Positions 22,399 to 45,958 of a stretch of 64,000 nt of DNA are shown in pieces. The stretch is taken from assembly GCA_946803715.1 (NCBI GenBank), contig CAMPET010000200.1, forward strand, positions 71,695 through 135,694. Reading direction: 5' to 3'. The notes under the pieces were generated by a model. It worked only from the letters and a program-made list of their open reading frames with translations. It was not told the origin of the DNA and did no database searches. This DNA comes from Beroe ovata. Taxonomy: Eukaryota; Ctenophora; Nuda; Beroida; Beroidae. Numbering within the stretch: position 1 is the first letter of the stretch; each line of letters starts with the position of its first letter. The position numbers and the translations under genes are program-made.

Positions 22399-25300
22399 AT
22401 GTGGTTTGATAATCCTTTTGCGGGAAAAAACCCGGACAACTTGGCACTTCTTCTGAAGAACCTCGGTCTCAAACAGGTAAGCAATTGCATATTACATTGA
22501 TTGCATCCTGCATCAAAAGGATTATCTTCTGGGCCATCCCAGAACTTCTGTTATATGATAAGATGGTAAAGACAGATAAACATAATTATTCCTGGTGATG
22601 CTTAATGCTCATAGGGTCTATGCTTAATGCTATGATCGCTAATCTGATGCTGAGACTCCCTATCCAGGATAAAATCGACTTATTCAGATCGGAATCATTA
22701 TACATGTATTCAACAGGGGTATGATGAGAAGAAACGGTCGACAACTGTTGATGTGTGGAGGGGAAACTATGAAACCTTTGTTAAACCTGCTCCTAAAATA
22801 ACCATCATAAAGAAGTATGGTCAGCAGGCCAAAGACGATATAGCGTAAGTGTGACGAATACACTGACTTATGACCAATACGTCATACCATACCTCCCAAA
22901 TTCAACCCAGTCAATAAGAAGTGGTCTTTGCATTTTGAAACCTGCACATCGCACAAAACTCTTCTTACTCCACACACTCAGCGAGGTGAAGACCCTGTAC
23001 CCGGAGAATCCCACAGAGCCCTCACCGAGGACACTGCTCTGTCACCAGGCAACGGAGGAGAGCGGTCACGTGACCTGTGATCACCCCGGAAAATGCAGGT
23101 TATAATAGACTTCGGGTCAATTCCATACGCTTCTTCACCCGGCCATCATCTCATTATCTGGTTCTGAACTTGATATGTACCGAGTGTTGAATCTAATTAC
23201 AAATAGCATGTTCAAGTAAATCACGGTTACCCATTATCTGATGCGAAGAACGTTGGGTTTGAAGTGCTGTCAGGAACTGCATAGCTGAGACAGCTGATGC
23301 CTTGCAATCTTGCGCCTGAATTACATAACTCTAATCTCGCAGCAATCATCGATTGGTAAAGCCCTCTGCATTTGAGGTATCCAAGCTGGATGAGTGTCGA
23401 ACAGTGATAGATCTCTACCAACAGGTTAATGTACTTTTGCAGCCACTTTTCCGATGAGTGTCTTGTTGAGAGAGTTCTTTGATCCATCTTATTGCTTCCG
23501 TTAACAAATGAAATCAAAGGAAAAACCTAATCGGGCAAGATGCCAAACATGTGATTCTTCGTTTATCATCAGGGTGTCATGAACGGTGTAATCAACGCTG
23601 ATAATCAGATATCACGTGACTCTGACAACCAGAGGTAATCTATACTCTGACACCAAGACATAATCTAACATCTATTTTGTCGATGACACTATCCCACCAC
23701 CACTGCTGACACCATAATATGGTGTCACCACTGCTGACACCATATGTTCTCTCTCTAGATACCGGTGTTGACACCAGCTTCAAACTTAAACTTTTTAGGT
23801 ACAGCAAAGTGGAGTACAGGAGCGGCGGTGATTGTACCTCTCATACTGCCTGTGCAGGTAGTGTCATAGCCTGAACATTGTCTTCACTGCCTCATAACTT
23901 AGCTATGACTATGAGTCAGTGAAGATGATGCCACAATATTGAATACTGGTATCTCCTGAAATCTGCTCCTTTATTCATATTGATGTGGTACTTGTGACGG
24001 AAGAATGGAAGATGCTGACCCCAATTAAACCGCCAGGAAGCTGTGCCATACACCAAGCTCCAGCCAGCACAAGCCCTGCCATGATCAAGTCACCCCACCA
24101 GCCGAGCACCAGACCAGCTCACAACAAGCAGGTGGTAACTGTTGCTAGGGACCCAGGTGGGAGACAACGCGCGCGATCAGCATCACCTGATGCGCGGCGC
24201 AGTGGGAACCACGTGGGGAATCAGGTGTCACGGCGACAACACGTGGGAGAGAAACATGTAAGATTCCGGGATCAGGTGCTCGTGAAGTGCGGGTGTGCAC
24301 ATCGCTGTAACTGCGGGTGGACAGCGATACCAGGTAAAATTTACAACTGAGATACTTTTCCTTACCTGTTAATAATTTTTCATCACTAATCTTTTTCAAG
24401 GGCAGTCAAGCTGAAGCTCATTTGTTTTTAATGAAAACATTTGAGCTCCTCCATCAACTGCCCCTATTGAAACAACTCTAATACACGTACAGGTCCTGTT
24501 CCGGCCTGTGAGGTGAAAAGAGTGGCATGTGACACGAGTGATGGCACCACCATGCCATCTCCCCAAGACGAGGGAGTGCAGGAGTCTTCATGTGATGTGG
24601 AGGTGGATGGGAAGAGTGGAGGGAAAGTGAAACTACTCCCACCCTGTTACTATCGTGAGTCCTCTGAGTCTGGGGTGGTTCTACTTAGACTTAGAGAGGA
24701 GTTTTTAGAAGTACATTTAGAGGAGGGTTAAATTAGCGTTGGAGGGGATCTCTACTAAGAGATGAGCGGAGTTATTAAGGGCCATCAGGAAGTTGGAGAG
24801 GAACTGCTGTGAAACTTAGGGATGGGAGCGAGTCCGCCTCTCCCCGCTCCAAGGGGCTCACTATAACAAAATCCACATTCCCCAGAACACGCGAGACAAC
24901 GCATGAAGAGGTTGAAAGAGAAGTCGAAGACGATCGTTGAAAAGACCTATTCGGCGCCGAGTAGTCTAGCTCGACCCAAATCTGAGAGTCTCATCAAGAA
25001 ATACAACTCAGCCAAGCAAACCTCTATCAAACGGCAGAGATTCGCGATTCCTAATGTAAGCCACTAGAATATGGCCTCATCCAATTCCAATACAAGTTTC
25101 TAAGTAATTCATATAATATTCTAAGTAATTCATATAATTATAATTCATATAATAACTGACTCATATCATTCAACTCCCATTTTAATTTTTCCTCATCATT
25201 GATTAATATCGATGATGGTACTTGTTCGGACATGTGCTTCCAATCTAACCGTAACCGTAGGTGAGTCCAGACACACTATACCAGCCCACCAAACCGAAGA

Positions 25301-25749
25301 GACGGCCTAAGTCTGCCCCAGTGAGTGAACCTGACCGTTACTATAACAACAGTTGGACATTGCCCCCTCCATCGTACAGAATAGAGGGGTACCAGGAGGG
25401 CAGGAGAGGGGGCTCTCAGGATTGCAGGAGAGGGAGGGGGAAGAAGAGGAGGGAGGACACGATCAAAGTGGCGGTGGATGAAATTGGACCCTTAGTATAT
25501 GCAGTGCAGAACGGTAAGATGAGTGGTTCCTGCTTACCCTATGAGAGAGTGTGAGCTATGTGACTACCTAACTGAATACCTACCAGTACCTACCTAAGTG
25601 ACTACCTAAGTGAATACCTAAGTGAACACCTAAATTCAGTTAATTGTTTGATAGTAGCACTACGACTGATCTTCGTTTCAGGTGAGATAGTTCGTATGAA
25701 GGTGGACAGTACAGTATCAGGACCGAACAAATGTCAGATGATCATATGA
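22399..25749 (+). CDS. Unrecognised basic, low-complexity protein (multi-exon)
   Basis: I do not recognise this family. Nine exons join in phase: 22399-22476, 22717-22844, 22982-23098, 23799-23857, 24004-24333, 24493-24654, 24886-25055, 25261-25513 and 25682-25749. They give about 454 residues. The N-terminus ('MWFDNPFAGKNPDNLALLLK') may be a short folded motif. The middle has scattered Cys/His ('GKCRYSKVEYRSGGDC', 'KCGCAHRCNCGW') that could bind metal. The C-terminal half is Arg/Lys/Ser/Pro-rich ('KRLKEKSKTIVEKTYSAPSS', 'RRGRGKKRRED') and likely disordered. It shows features of a nuclear or cytoskeleton-associated protein, but that is only composition. A possible extra exon at 23573-23635 has good splice sites but does not keep phase with exon 3, so it was left out. 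The acceptor of exon 5 (24003) is weak. Confidence 0.6.
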
Positions 25750-26688
25750 TCATTCAAACCATACCCCTAGTATGAGCTATGAAGTGAATATGCGGTGTGC
25801 AAAAAAACTATGATCGTGTTTTGATCGTGAAGTCATGTTTTTGGTCATTACTTTTCAGAGATTTTCTATGGTTTAGCCTTGACATCATACAATTATTGTA
25901 TGATAAATAAAGTTTGGCGGAGTAAATTCTATAAATGAGGACTTGTGATCCATAAAGGAAGAAAGATAGTCCCCACTTTCTCCATGGATTTAGCAACACT
26001 CAACCTGCGGTTGATATAAAAGTAAGTAGAGACATGTTTTCAAGATCCAACTGTAAAACTGAGTTCATTTTATAAATGCATTTATTAAACAAAATTTGTG
26101 TTTTGAGTAACGTGGTTCCGATTAAAAATAGAGCAATACTGAAGCAGCCAACAAAGTGGACTCATAATCTTCTTGAATCAAGCCTGTTCAATGAACAGCA
26201 TCACTAATGTTTGTTGCTAATTATGTTTTCGTAGCATTTCTAATTACAGAGGCTATCCGTTAATCAGCGGATATTAATTATCATCGCAAATTTCGCAGCT
26301 TTTAACGACCCCTGCTATAACATCAGCTCATTAATGTACATTTTGGACATTTAACATGCAGTATAAAATGTATAAAAATGTAGCAAAAAGTAAGAAAATC
26401 GCTAAACTCAATTCTGATATATTTGTTAATCCGAATTTGAGTTTTCATGACTGTATGATTATTCTATGAGACCAAAATTGATAAATCTGACTATGATAGA
26501 ACTGCACTATGCAGCGCACATAGCTCCAATAACAATGCATTTTCTGTTACAGTTCCCTAAGGTACTACATTTTCTACTACAGTTCCCTATAAGCACAGGC
26601 TGATACATTTTGAAGATATAAAATGGGATAGGATCACCGTCCTTTTGAGACCTGCTCAAAGAGCAGAATCAGATTCTATAAGAGGTCA
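25750..26688. other. Intergenic, AT-rich
   Basis: No supported coding sequence. It separates the convergent 3' ends of the unrecognised gene (plus) and the MSK-like gene (minus). Nothing repetitive stands out. Confidence 0.5.
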
Positions 26689-37757
<11,069 letters not shown>

Positions 37758-40700
37758 TCATCCAGAATCAGAGTTTTAAACCTTCAATGCATAATGAAAA
37801 TTTATATCTGTACTCCTGGAGACATCCTACTAAATAACCAAATTTGTGTTAGAGGATTTATATATTATCAATCTTAAAGGGAAAATATTCAGCTATTTAA
37901 TATCTTGAATTTTGCAGTATCACTGTTATTCCTTGGGCTTAGTGAAGGGCCTTGGTAGTCAACCATGCCAGGTAACAGTCATGTGGAGGCATGAAGGCTT
38001 CCCCTGAACTCACAGCTGATGGCATGCTCTTCCTGAGTGGTTGCAGCCACTAAACTACTGGGGATATCAAGTATACAAGGAACTTGTTTACAATGACAGA
38101 CCTTGTCGAGAGATCCATTACTCACAAAAAATCCAGAAATCTAGAACCAATTACCAAATACACAATAGCTATCTTAGTAAAACATCCTTACAGCAATTCA
38201 TTCTAAATCTATATTATAATTAGGTTGTTTGATTGTTTGTGTCTTTCATGACTTCGTAAACAAAAGCGACAATATTTTAGAATCTGCCGGCGTTACTATG
38301 GTAGCATAGAAGTTGCACGTGCTGAAGACAGTGATCAACTGGAGCTCATTTATGAAGACACTACTTATGTTGCTCTCTTTCTTTGCTGATGGATAAACTG
38401 GGCATGCTGATTAAGGAATAGATATATTTCTTTACTTTCTTTCAAGTTATATCTCTTTGGACGTCCTGTAGGTAGTAAATAATTTGTTTTAACAAAACGT
38501 TAGACAACTTAGTAATGAAATCATTAACTTTAGGTGGTGCTCCTTCATAAAATTTCCACTAATTCCAGTCATAACCCAGATAGGCACTTAGCTGCCTCTC
38601 AATTCAAATTTAAAGGGCAATAATTTAATCTTGGCTACAAAGGGGTTTTGCCTTAGAAAATCATTAAACTTAGCTTTGTTAGATAGATAGTTATCTCCTT
38701 CAATTTTTATACCCTTCCATACCAATCAAAAGTTCATGACAATCGAACATGAAAAGATGACACCACTTTTCATTCCATCAGGGATGAGATAAACCAAAAT
38801 ATGAGAAATTGGCACTTCACAATCGCAAAAGGATTTGCCCCAGTATCATCTGACTGTACTGTGAACTGGTGTGTGAAATGGTATATGTACTTGTGTATGT
38901 ACTGGTGTGTGTACTGTGTACTGGTGTGGGTACACTGTGCATACACCAGTACAAGAGTGCGAATGCAAAATGATGGTTATGTTTGCATTAACTAACAATG
39001 TTTGATATTAGTTTTTGGGTGCCAAAATATTCAATACAATGATCAATTTGTAGTATGCTACTATAATACTAGTATATCATGTTTTGTTAAATTACTCCCT
39101 ACCTTTGCTAGTCTGATTTTACCCTTGACAAGGAATCAGAAAAAATTTCATGATTGCGCTGCGTAGACGGTTGTCAGATTTATATGACCTATGTTTGTCG
39201 ATCGATGATAGACCCTGTCGAGAATTTCGTTGTCAGATTTCTTGTCAGCTTCTATTCTTGTCAGATTTTATCTGACCTCTGCTCTGTCTCTTTGCTCTTG
39301 CACGCGGCGCGCGCGCCGAGAAACAGGTAAGGTCACTTCTGACATTTTGACAATATGCACTTTTTGCAATCTTGCCGAATGTAAGCTGCAATGTTTTTAT
39401 TTATATGTAGTCTGTGCACTGCTTCTCGCGCGCGTTGCGCATGCTTATGCTTCCATCGAAGATGCGTTTGCCGGATTTTATCTGTCCACTGTTTCCTGCG
39501 CGCGCCGCGCGAAAGAAACAGTGCAGTGGACAGATAACATCCGGCAAAGATGCGCATTGTCGATTGATGATAGACCCTGTCGCGTCGAGAATTTCGTAAT
39601 TTTGCGCGCGCGGCGCTTCGCGGCTTGCATCAGCGGTCTAGCATCGCCAGACAAAGTTGCGCAAAGCCAAAACAGTTTTAGCATTCGATGAAGGAGCGCG
39701 AGCGCGCGCGCGATGAACAGTTGACAGATAGTCAAATAACATCCGGCATGGGCATCTGTGCACACGTTGCGCGCCCCTATTCTTCTCAGTGAACTGAAAA
39801 GTCGTAGAAAGGAGACGCGCAGCGCGCGCGGAGTATTTGGGTCACGCAGCGCGGGAACATGGGCATCGCGGGCCGGGCATGCATGGGCTATTGGGCTAAC
39901 GCAATGAAGATTTCAAACTGCAGGCATAAACCATAAAATTCCACTGCATAAAAATCTACTCGCGTAAGGCCGTCAGTGGTCTGGCATTGCCCGACAAATA
40001 CATTTCATGCAATGCAGAGAACAATTTGATTTGCGTCTGTGTTCATAATAGTTAGGTATTACCTTGGCCCATTTCAGTTGCGGGATTGTAGCGCATTTTT
40101 AATGAATTGAATTATTGAAAATCCTATGAACATCCAACACTACTTATTACAATCAAATCTGAATTAGAATTTGAAGGTAATTTCTGGTATTCCTCTGTTT
40201 GCCAATTCAAACAATTGAAACAGTGTGGAGGAAATACTCTCAATGTACAACATCATCTTCAGTCACCTCAAATGTGTTTGTAATAAGTAGCGATGATAAG
40301 TTTAAAACTTCATTATGGTGTTTCATATAGCTCTTGAAAATAATCGCTAAGAAAATAGTTGATCTTTTGTCAAAATCAATGATCTACCAAAGTCTTTTTT
40401 AGTCTTTTTATTATGTACTTTATCCGAAAACCCAGGGACCCCTTTCTTTGTAATTTAGTTGCATGTTGCTGGAATCCATGGTGCATTTATGGTGTAAGTT
40501 TGTTTGGACTCATGGTAATCTGTTAGAGGATATTTTTGTATTATTGAACTATTGATAATATGCTGAGGTCAGCATGGGGGGTGGGGTAAGCAAAAAGATA
40601 ACCAGTGATGAGAGAGGGGGGTCGGAAATGAACCAAAAAGTGGTGATGAGATGGCTATTTGCAACAGTTCTGAAGTTAACACTCTACCTAGGCACCAGTT
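37758..40700. other. Intergenic between MSK and DNAAF10 (head to head)
   Basis: No supported gene. 37758-39165 is AT-rich unique DNA. About 39170-39900 is the GC-rich foldback repeat, and 39900-40700 is AT-rich. Short frames in the GC-rich part (for example 39230-39691) are by-products of its composition. Both flanking genes point away, so promoters of MSK and DNAAF10 should lie at the two ends. Confidence 0.5.
39170..39900. mobile_element. GC-rich foldback repeat (copy 2)
   Basis: The block contains a long imperfect hairpin. The left arm, 39467-39495 ('tttgccggattttatctgtc' onward), pairs with the right arm, 39515-39548 ('cagtggacagataacatccg' onward), around a GC-rich loop. The motif 'gacagata...catccggca' recurs at 39724-39748. 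'tttgtcgatcgatgatagac' at 39196 and its variant at 39558 recur near 5983, and 'cggcttgcatcagcggtcta' at 39621-39640 recurs near 6061. No coding sequence is present. It is best read as a composite of one non-autonomous repeat family. Confidence 0.75.
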
Positions 40701-43390
40701 ATGAGTGGAGGAGGACTGTCCAATCCACAGATCATTGCCCACCTTGAGAAGAGCTTAGATTACACAGTCTTTGATGTCAAGTGGATCCCTTGTAGTGCTA
40801 GGTAGGACTGAACACAAATTCTTGTTTAATCTGAATGAAGTCCAAACTTGCTCTTCATTAAATTAATCTATATCAGGTTTGTTGTCATTGGGAGTCATGC
40901 AAGAGGGACAGGTGCTATGCAGATTTTCGAAATGGGACAGAAAGAACTTGTGTTATCAAAGAAGGTTTGCTGTTATTCCTAGCTGACTGACCCATCCACA
41001 AGCTAGATAAAACTGGACTGATTTCCAGATACATATACACATTGTGCATGGTCAATTGCTCTTTTCAGTATGAAAAGAAGCAGTCATTGAAGTGTTGTAC
41101 CTTTGGGGCAAGTTCACTACAAGAGAGGCATCTTGCAACTGGTGATTTCTCAGGGCGCATGGAAACTTGGGACCTGGAGAAGGGTGATGTGAGTTGATTC
41201 AATGATTCATAATGATATGTCCATTGTTCTACTCAGTTCTCAGTGAATGATGCATCTGTACTTCTTACAATCAGGACTCAGGAGTGAGCACCAATCAAAT
41301 CATTTTGATAAAAGAGTGGAATAATCATTCATGAACTAAGATACTGAATATTCCAGATGCCAGTGTATTCAGTGAAAGCACACAGTGAGATAGTGAACTG
41401 TATTGATGGAGTTGGCGGCCTCGGTATTGGTGTCGGAGCTCCAGAAATAGTCACTGGATCAAGAGACGGTTTGTCTTGGCGTTATCGCATAATATTCGGG
41501 GAGTGTTATACTGCACTTGGCGGCTCCTCAGTACTATCTCTATATTATCTTGACAACGATATGCTCAAAAATCTAACCAGCTTCGTTACCAAATTCGTCT
41601 TACATGTAGGTACTGTTTTTGTCAGGAAGTGTCAAAGTGTGGGACGTGCGACAGGAAAACGACCCCGTGGCCCTAATGCAGCCAAAAGAGGGCGAGGCGA
41701 AGCGAGATTGCTGGGCTGTTGCCTTCGGTGGGTGTCTCATAGGGAATGTTTTCGTACTCCTAAACATAACTTCCTAAACATAGCCTTGAACATGAGCAGA
41801 TCTTGTCATTATAATGGATTTCAGGAAACGCCTACACCGAAGCTGAGAGGATAGTTTCAGCCGGTTATGATAATGGCGACATCAAACTATTCGACTTGCG
41901 GACAATGTCTGTCCGATGGGAAACTAACATCAAGAATGGGGTTCGTCTCAACTCTCAATTATTGTCCTTTTTAAGTATAAACAGAGAGTAGAGCTAACGT
42001 AAACATAGTTCTTCTAGTTTGATGGATAATTTCCCTGGTCTATAATCACGATGCTTGTTACAGGTTTGTGGGTTACAGTTCGACAGGAAAGACATCCTCA
42101 TGAACAAGATGGTAGCAACAACGCTGGAGGGAAAGTTCGTTACATTTGACATGAGAGTACAACATCCAAAACAAGGATTCCCATCCGTTACTGAGAAGGT
42201 TCGTTTTGACTGTTGCTCGTCCTTTTGTTGCTGTAATGTTGTCGTTTTTCGAATTTCCCTCTTATAAATTTTTCCCATAATAGGCAATGAGTAACGTCAT
42301 TGTTGCTATAGAAACACACATGGACGGCACGCGCGAAATGTAAATCATTGAACGTATCTCGCGGACACGCGCGTTCCTATTTTCTCTGCTGTGGAATTCA
42401 GTGCGGTTGGACGGTTCGAGAAAACACGTGTGGTCCTCTTTCATAGATAATTGTGTAATTAGTGTAATTATCAAGGTGCTCACTCTTTCCTAGCCCTGTT
42501 TTCTGCTGTGTCGTTTCTGCTGTATCGTTTGATGTTAGATCCTTGACACTCGCTTCCAAAATTATATTCCTACCGACGGTTGAATTTTCCGATGACATTC
42601 CTCACCGATATTTTGTTTTCTGTTTGCCAAACTCCTCCCCACTTGCAGGCACACAAATCCACGATATGGGGTGTGAGACATTTACCAACCAATAGAGATG
42701 TTTACATGACTCTAGGTGGCAATGGATCAGTATGTCTTTGGAAATAGTGAGTGCAAAATTGAAGCGAAAAACAGCTCGTCTCATCTATGACAACACAATT
42801 CTCATCACATGATCCAATACAAATGGGAAGTGGACATGACGGTTGTAATGTCCTAGTAAAATCTCTCGCTATAATTATGATTTGCTGTCAATCACTGATA
42901 CATGAGCAACTATGTATACATTACATGCTATCGGCAGATCGCAGCATTGTATTTTGCTAGCTTTGTTCAGTGATATTAGCAGCTTAGGGTCAATTTCTAT
43001 CGTTCATCAAACTTTCACAGCATTTTTCTATTCAGATTAGTGTTGCTAATATCTTACTGCCCCACCCGCAGCAATTATCCCAAAGAAAGAACGAAACAGG
43101 ACAGTGATGGCAATGAAATGGGTGTAGCAGGGACAGTTGATCAGATACAAAATGTAGTTCTTGGCACACAGCCAATTTCCGGCTTTGATTGGAGCCCAGA
43201 TAAAGTGAGCACGCAAAATAGCTTACTTTTTTAAACTAGAGATGACATGACTCTATTCAAAGGTTCATGCTGTTTGAATTAGCCAAGCTTTTAAACATTT
43301 CCCTCTCTTTTTCAGGAAGGACTGTGTGTGTGCTCAGGCTTTGATCAGACAGTGAGAGTTTGCATTGTGACACGACTCAAATCATTGTGA
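40701..43390 (+). CDS. DNAAF10: Dynein axonemal assembly factor 10 (WD-repeat protein 92/Monad)
   Basis: Ten exons in phase: 40701-40801, 40877-40964, 41069-41188, 41357-41468, 41626-41727, 41825-41940, 42064-42198, 42649-42746, 43072-43204 and 43316-43390. They encode 359 residues, about the length of human WDR92 (357). The opening '[20 protein letters not shown]' is characteristic, followed by WD repeats with '[13 protein letters not shown]', '[17 protein letters not shown]', '[13 protein letters not shown]', '[11 protein letters not shown]' and a final '[12 protein letters not shown]'. It is expected to be a seven-blade beta-propeller. WDR92 works with the R2TP-like chaperone complex in cytoplasmic preassembly of axonemal dynein arms, so it should be active in ciliated cells. 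The start Met is well placed relative to the family. Confidence 0.95.
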
Positions 43391-44563
43391 TGAACGGAGT
43401 ATGATATGATATGATGGGGATTCTTGTTTGAACTCTCATCTCTTCTTGTTTTTGTTCTTTGCTCCTGATTTTTATTTGTATTTTGGTCTGACACCGTGGT
43501 GATATAGCTATGTGGTTAAAACTTATACCCAATATTTGGCTGGTCCACTGCTGCAATCTGAAACCAATAAGGGAGCTTCACTTCTACGTTACATGGATGT
43601 CACACGATAATAACATGGTTAACTGCCGTTAAACTGCAGGCTGATTCGTCGTTGATGTTTGGTAACTCACAACTCAGAAAATGGTGCACCTGAATATGAT
43701 TGTTGTGGTGTACAAGTTATATTCTGCAAACTGCAAGTAGACCTTTGTTTCTCTAGTTTCTGCTCTTTTCAACGAGCCAACAAAACACACCCTTCTGTGA
43801 TTTCTATAGAGCATTCATTCAGAATCACAAGATTTTGCTCAATACTTCTCTCCCTCATAGCATTGATGCACAAGTGAAACTGTGAATTTTGCATATTGTG
43901 ACGAGCAAGAAGAAGCGAAGAATACTTCACCTGTTCATTGTTACAAAAACAAACATGAGTTGGTAAGTCGAAATCTTCATTTGCTCCATTTACATCGCTT
44001 TTTCTAGAGCATTCTCTCAGTCGAAACTTTAAGCAACGATTTCATTCAGGTTGTCTGTGACGTGAATTTACAGAAATTTGTCTCATTGAAGCTAGAACAA
44101 GTGAGTCATCTTCATTTTCTGCTGCAGTTGTTGACTATATTTGAAGTGCATCACTCAATATTTTTGTTTCTGTACTCCAATGTGATGCCAAAGTGTTCAC
44201 TCTAGATTACTCTGTACACTGTAGACTATTCATTTTTACCCTTTTTGTTCATAGCTCATCTGCATAGGATTGAATTTCACATTTTAATGTTCCTTCACAG
44301 CTGTTTTCATAATTGTACCATCACTGAAATCGTTGGAATGTTATCTCAATCGCTGAGATGTAGTAATGATAGCATTTTTCCAACTATTGAGCCGTCATTC
44401 AAGTAAAACTTGCTTGTTTGCTTCTTGTCAGCCCCGTGATAGAGGAAAAGATTTATAAAGGAGTCGAAAATGGTTGCCGACTTTGAGCCAAGCTCCTCAA
44501 TGCATTTTGTATCACTTCTTGGGATAATATGGGCTCGTTTTGAAGCTTGGCCACTAGCGGGCA
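43391..44563. other. Intergenic, no gene seen
   Basis: AT-rich 3' flank of DNAAF10 and 5' flank of the repeat-protein gene. Short frames on both strands, such as 44346-44564 (minus), lack family motifs and are not annotated. Confidence 0.5.
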
Positions 44564-45958
44564 ATGAGTGAGTTGTCTCTAAATATTGAGGATGTGCTCA
44601 AAGAAGAGCAGCAGTGCCCCAGGAAACCGGACCATCATCTGGACCCAATCAGTCCTACCTGGCGTATCCGACACACTTTCAACAGCGATACCTCAGTCCC
44701 GGAGGGTCTTGCTGTAGAGGATTTTGTTCAACACTTCTCAGATGAGTCACATGGTGGGGATGGTGTGATGACGCATGATGAGCAGAGTGACAGGCATGTT
44801 GGGGTTAATGACTCTTCTCCACCTCACCGTCACACAGTCAGTGTTGACGAGTTGGTTGACAGGGTTGACAGGACTGATTTTGTCAATCCCTTGTCATTCG
44901 AGGAGGGTGGTCAGTTCCGAGGCTCTACAGACATAGAAATCATCCCGACACCAAACCTACATGTCACAGTAGACGGATGTGACGTAGTGGATGACAACAG
45001 AGAGATGAGAATAGCTGACGATCTGGATTTTGACGGAAATTCCAAGACTCTGTTCCACGGCATGGACTTGAATGGGGTACATGTAGATCGAACAAGAAGC
45101 ATGGAGATTTGTCACGATTTCAAGTTTGAGTCGTCAGCTGACACATTTAACATTCCTCATGATGCTCGACTAGGGACGGATAAGCCCCATTTCTCGCTGC
45201 CTAAAGATCTAGATTTGAATACAAACCGATCCTCTACATTTGCTCTGCATGAAGACGCCAACTACAGCATTCCCCGGGCTCCCCACATTATTGGGAAGAA
45301 TGAGTGTTCTATGGACAAGAATAGACCAAGATTTGCAGTAACAGAAGTACAGAACGTTGATGTTAGAAACTCAAGGAACTTCTCAATACCCAAAGATTGT
45401 TCCGGAAACATTCGATCTAAGCCCAAATTCTTCGTTCCCTCTGACTTGACCAATAATACGAGCAGCGATCGGAGCAAAATCTCACATTTCAACATTTATC
45501 ACGACGTCGAAGCGTCGAAAGAGTCTGGAAGCAAATTCCATACTCCTGCTGAAGTATCTGGAGAGCTTGGCAACGGTTCCGTGCACCATTTCATTCCTGA
45601 ACAAGGCCCTGGTGACGTCAACACATGTACCAAGACTCATGTACCACGTGACTTGGAATTGAGCGAAACTAAATCGATATTTAACGTGCCCCCTGATGAA
45701 ACCTCGATCGTTAATTCATCCAGATTTCCAGCTCTGGTACACGATATGGATATAGCAGAGGGGTCTGCACGGTTGATCGTGACTAAAGATTACTCTGAGT
45801 TTGAATCAGCGTCTTCATTCCGATTACCTGGAGGTGATATGACCATTGTCAACACTGACGCGTTGTTTAACACTTTCACTGATATCGTCATTTCCAATGT
45901 GAACCGTGGATGTCAGTTAAATGATCTGCTTATCGATAGCAGTGAGCTGCCCTTGTGA
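44564..45958 (+). CDS. Unrecognised Ser/Asp-rich protein with degenerate internal repeats
   Basis: Intronless frame of 464 residues, hydrophilic, with no signal peptide or membrane segment. I do not recognise it. From about residue 150 onward the sequence is a chain of imperfect units of 16-25 residues, each with an aromatic residue, then a Pro, then an acidic pair, in a pattern like F-x-[IVL]-P-x-D. Examples: 'TFNIPHDARL', 'HFSLPKDLDL', 'NFSIPKDCSG', 'KFFVPSDLTN', 'HFNIYHDVEA', 'IFNVPPDETS', 'SFRLPGGDMT'. Such repeats suggest a disordered scaffold presenting many copies of a short linear motif. A first exon upstream is possible, but the ATG at 44564 is the first in frame. There is no evidence on function; codon use and continuous length argue that it is coding. 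Confidence 0.65.
   Translation: MSELSLNIEDVLKEEQQCPRKPDHHLDPISPTWRIRHTFNSDTSVPEGLAVEDFVQHFSDESHGGDGVMTHDEQSDRHVGVNDSSPPHRHTVSVDELVDRVDRTDFVNPLSFEEGGQFRGSTDIEIIPTPNLHVTVDGCDVVDDNREMRIADDLDFDGNSKTLFHGMDLNGVHVDRTRSMEICHDFKFESSADTFNIPHDARLGTDKPHFSLPKDLDLNTNRSSTFALHEDANYSIPRAPHIIGKNECSMDKNRPRFAVTEVQNVDVRNSRNFSIPKDCSGNIRSKPKFFVPSDLTNNTSSDRSKISHFNIYHDVEASKESGSKFHTPAEVSGELGNGSVHHFIPEQGPGDVNTCTKTHVPRDLELSETKSIFNVPPDETSIVNSSRFPALVHDMDIAEGSARLIVTKDYSEFESASSFRLPGGDMTIVNTDALFNTFTDIVISNVNRGCQLNDLLIDSSELPL

Noticed and set aside
23227-23517. 96-residue minus-strand frame
   Set aside because: No homology recognised; intronic on the opposite strand and without splice partners.
23573-23635. Possible extra exon in the unrecognised gene ('GVMNGVINADNQ...')
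   Set aside because: Splice sites look acceptable, but the phase required by the preceding exon gives an immediate stop, whereas skipping it keeps the frame.
39230-39691. 153-residue frame with many Arg/Ala/Cys
   Set aside because: Lies in the GC-rich foldback repeat, with mirrored frames on the other strand; composition-driven and without a domain.
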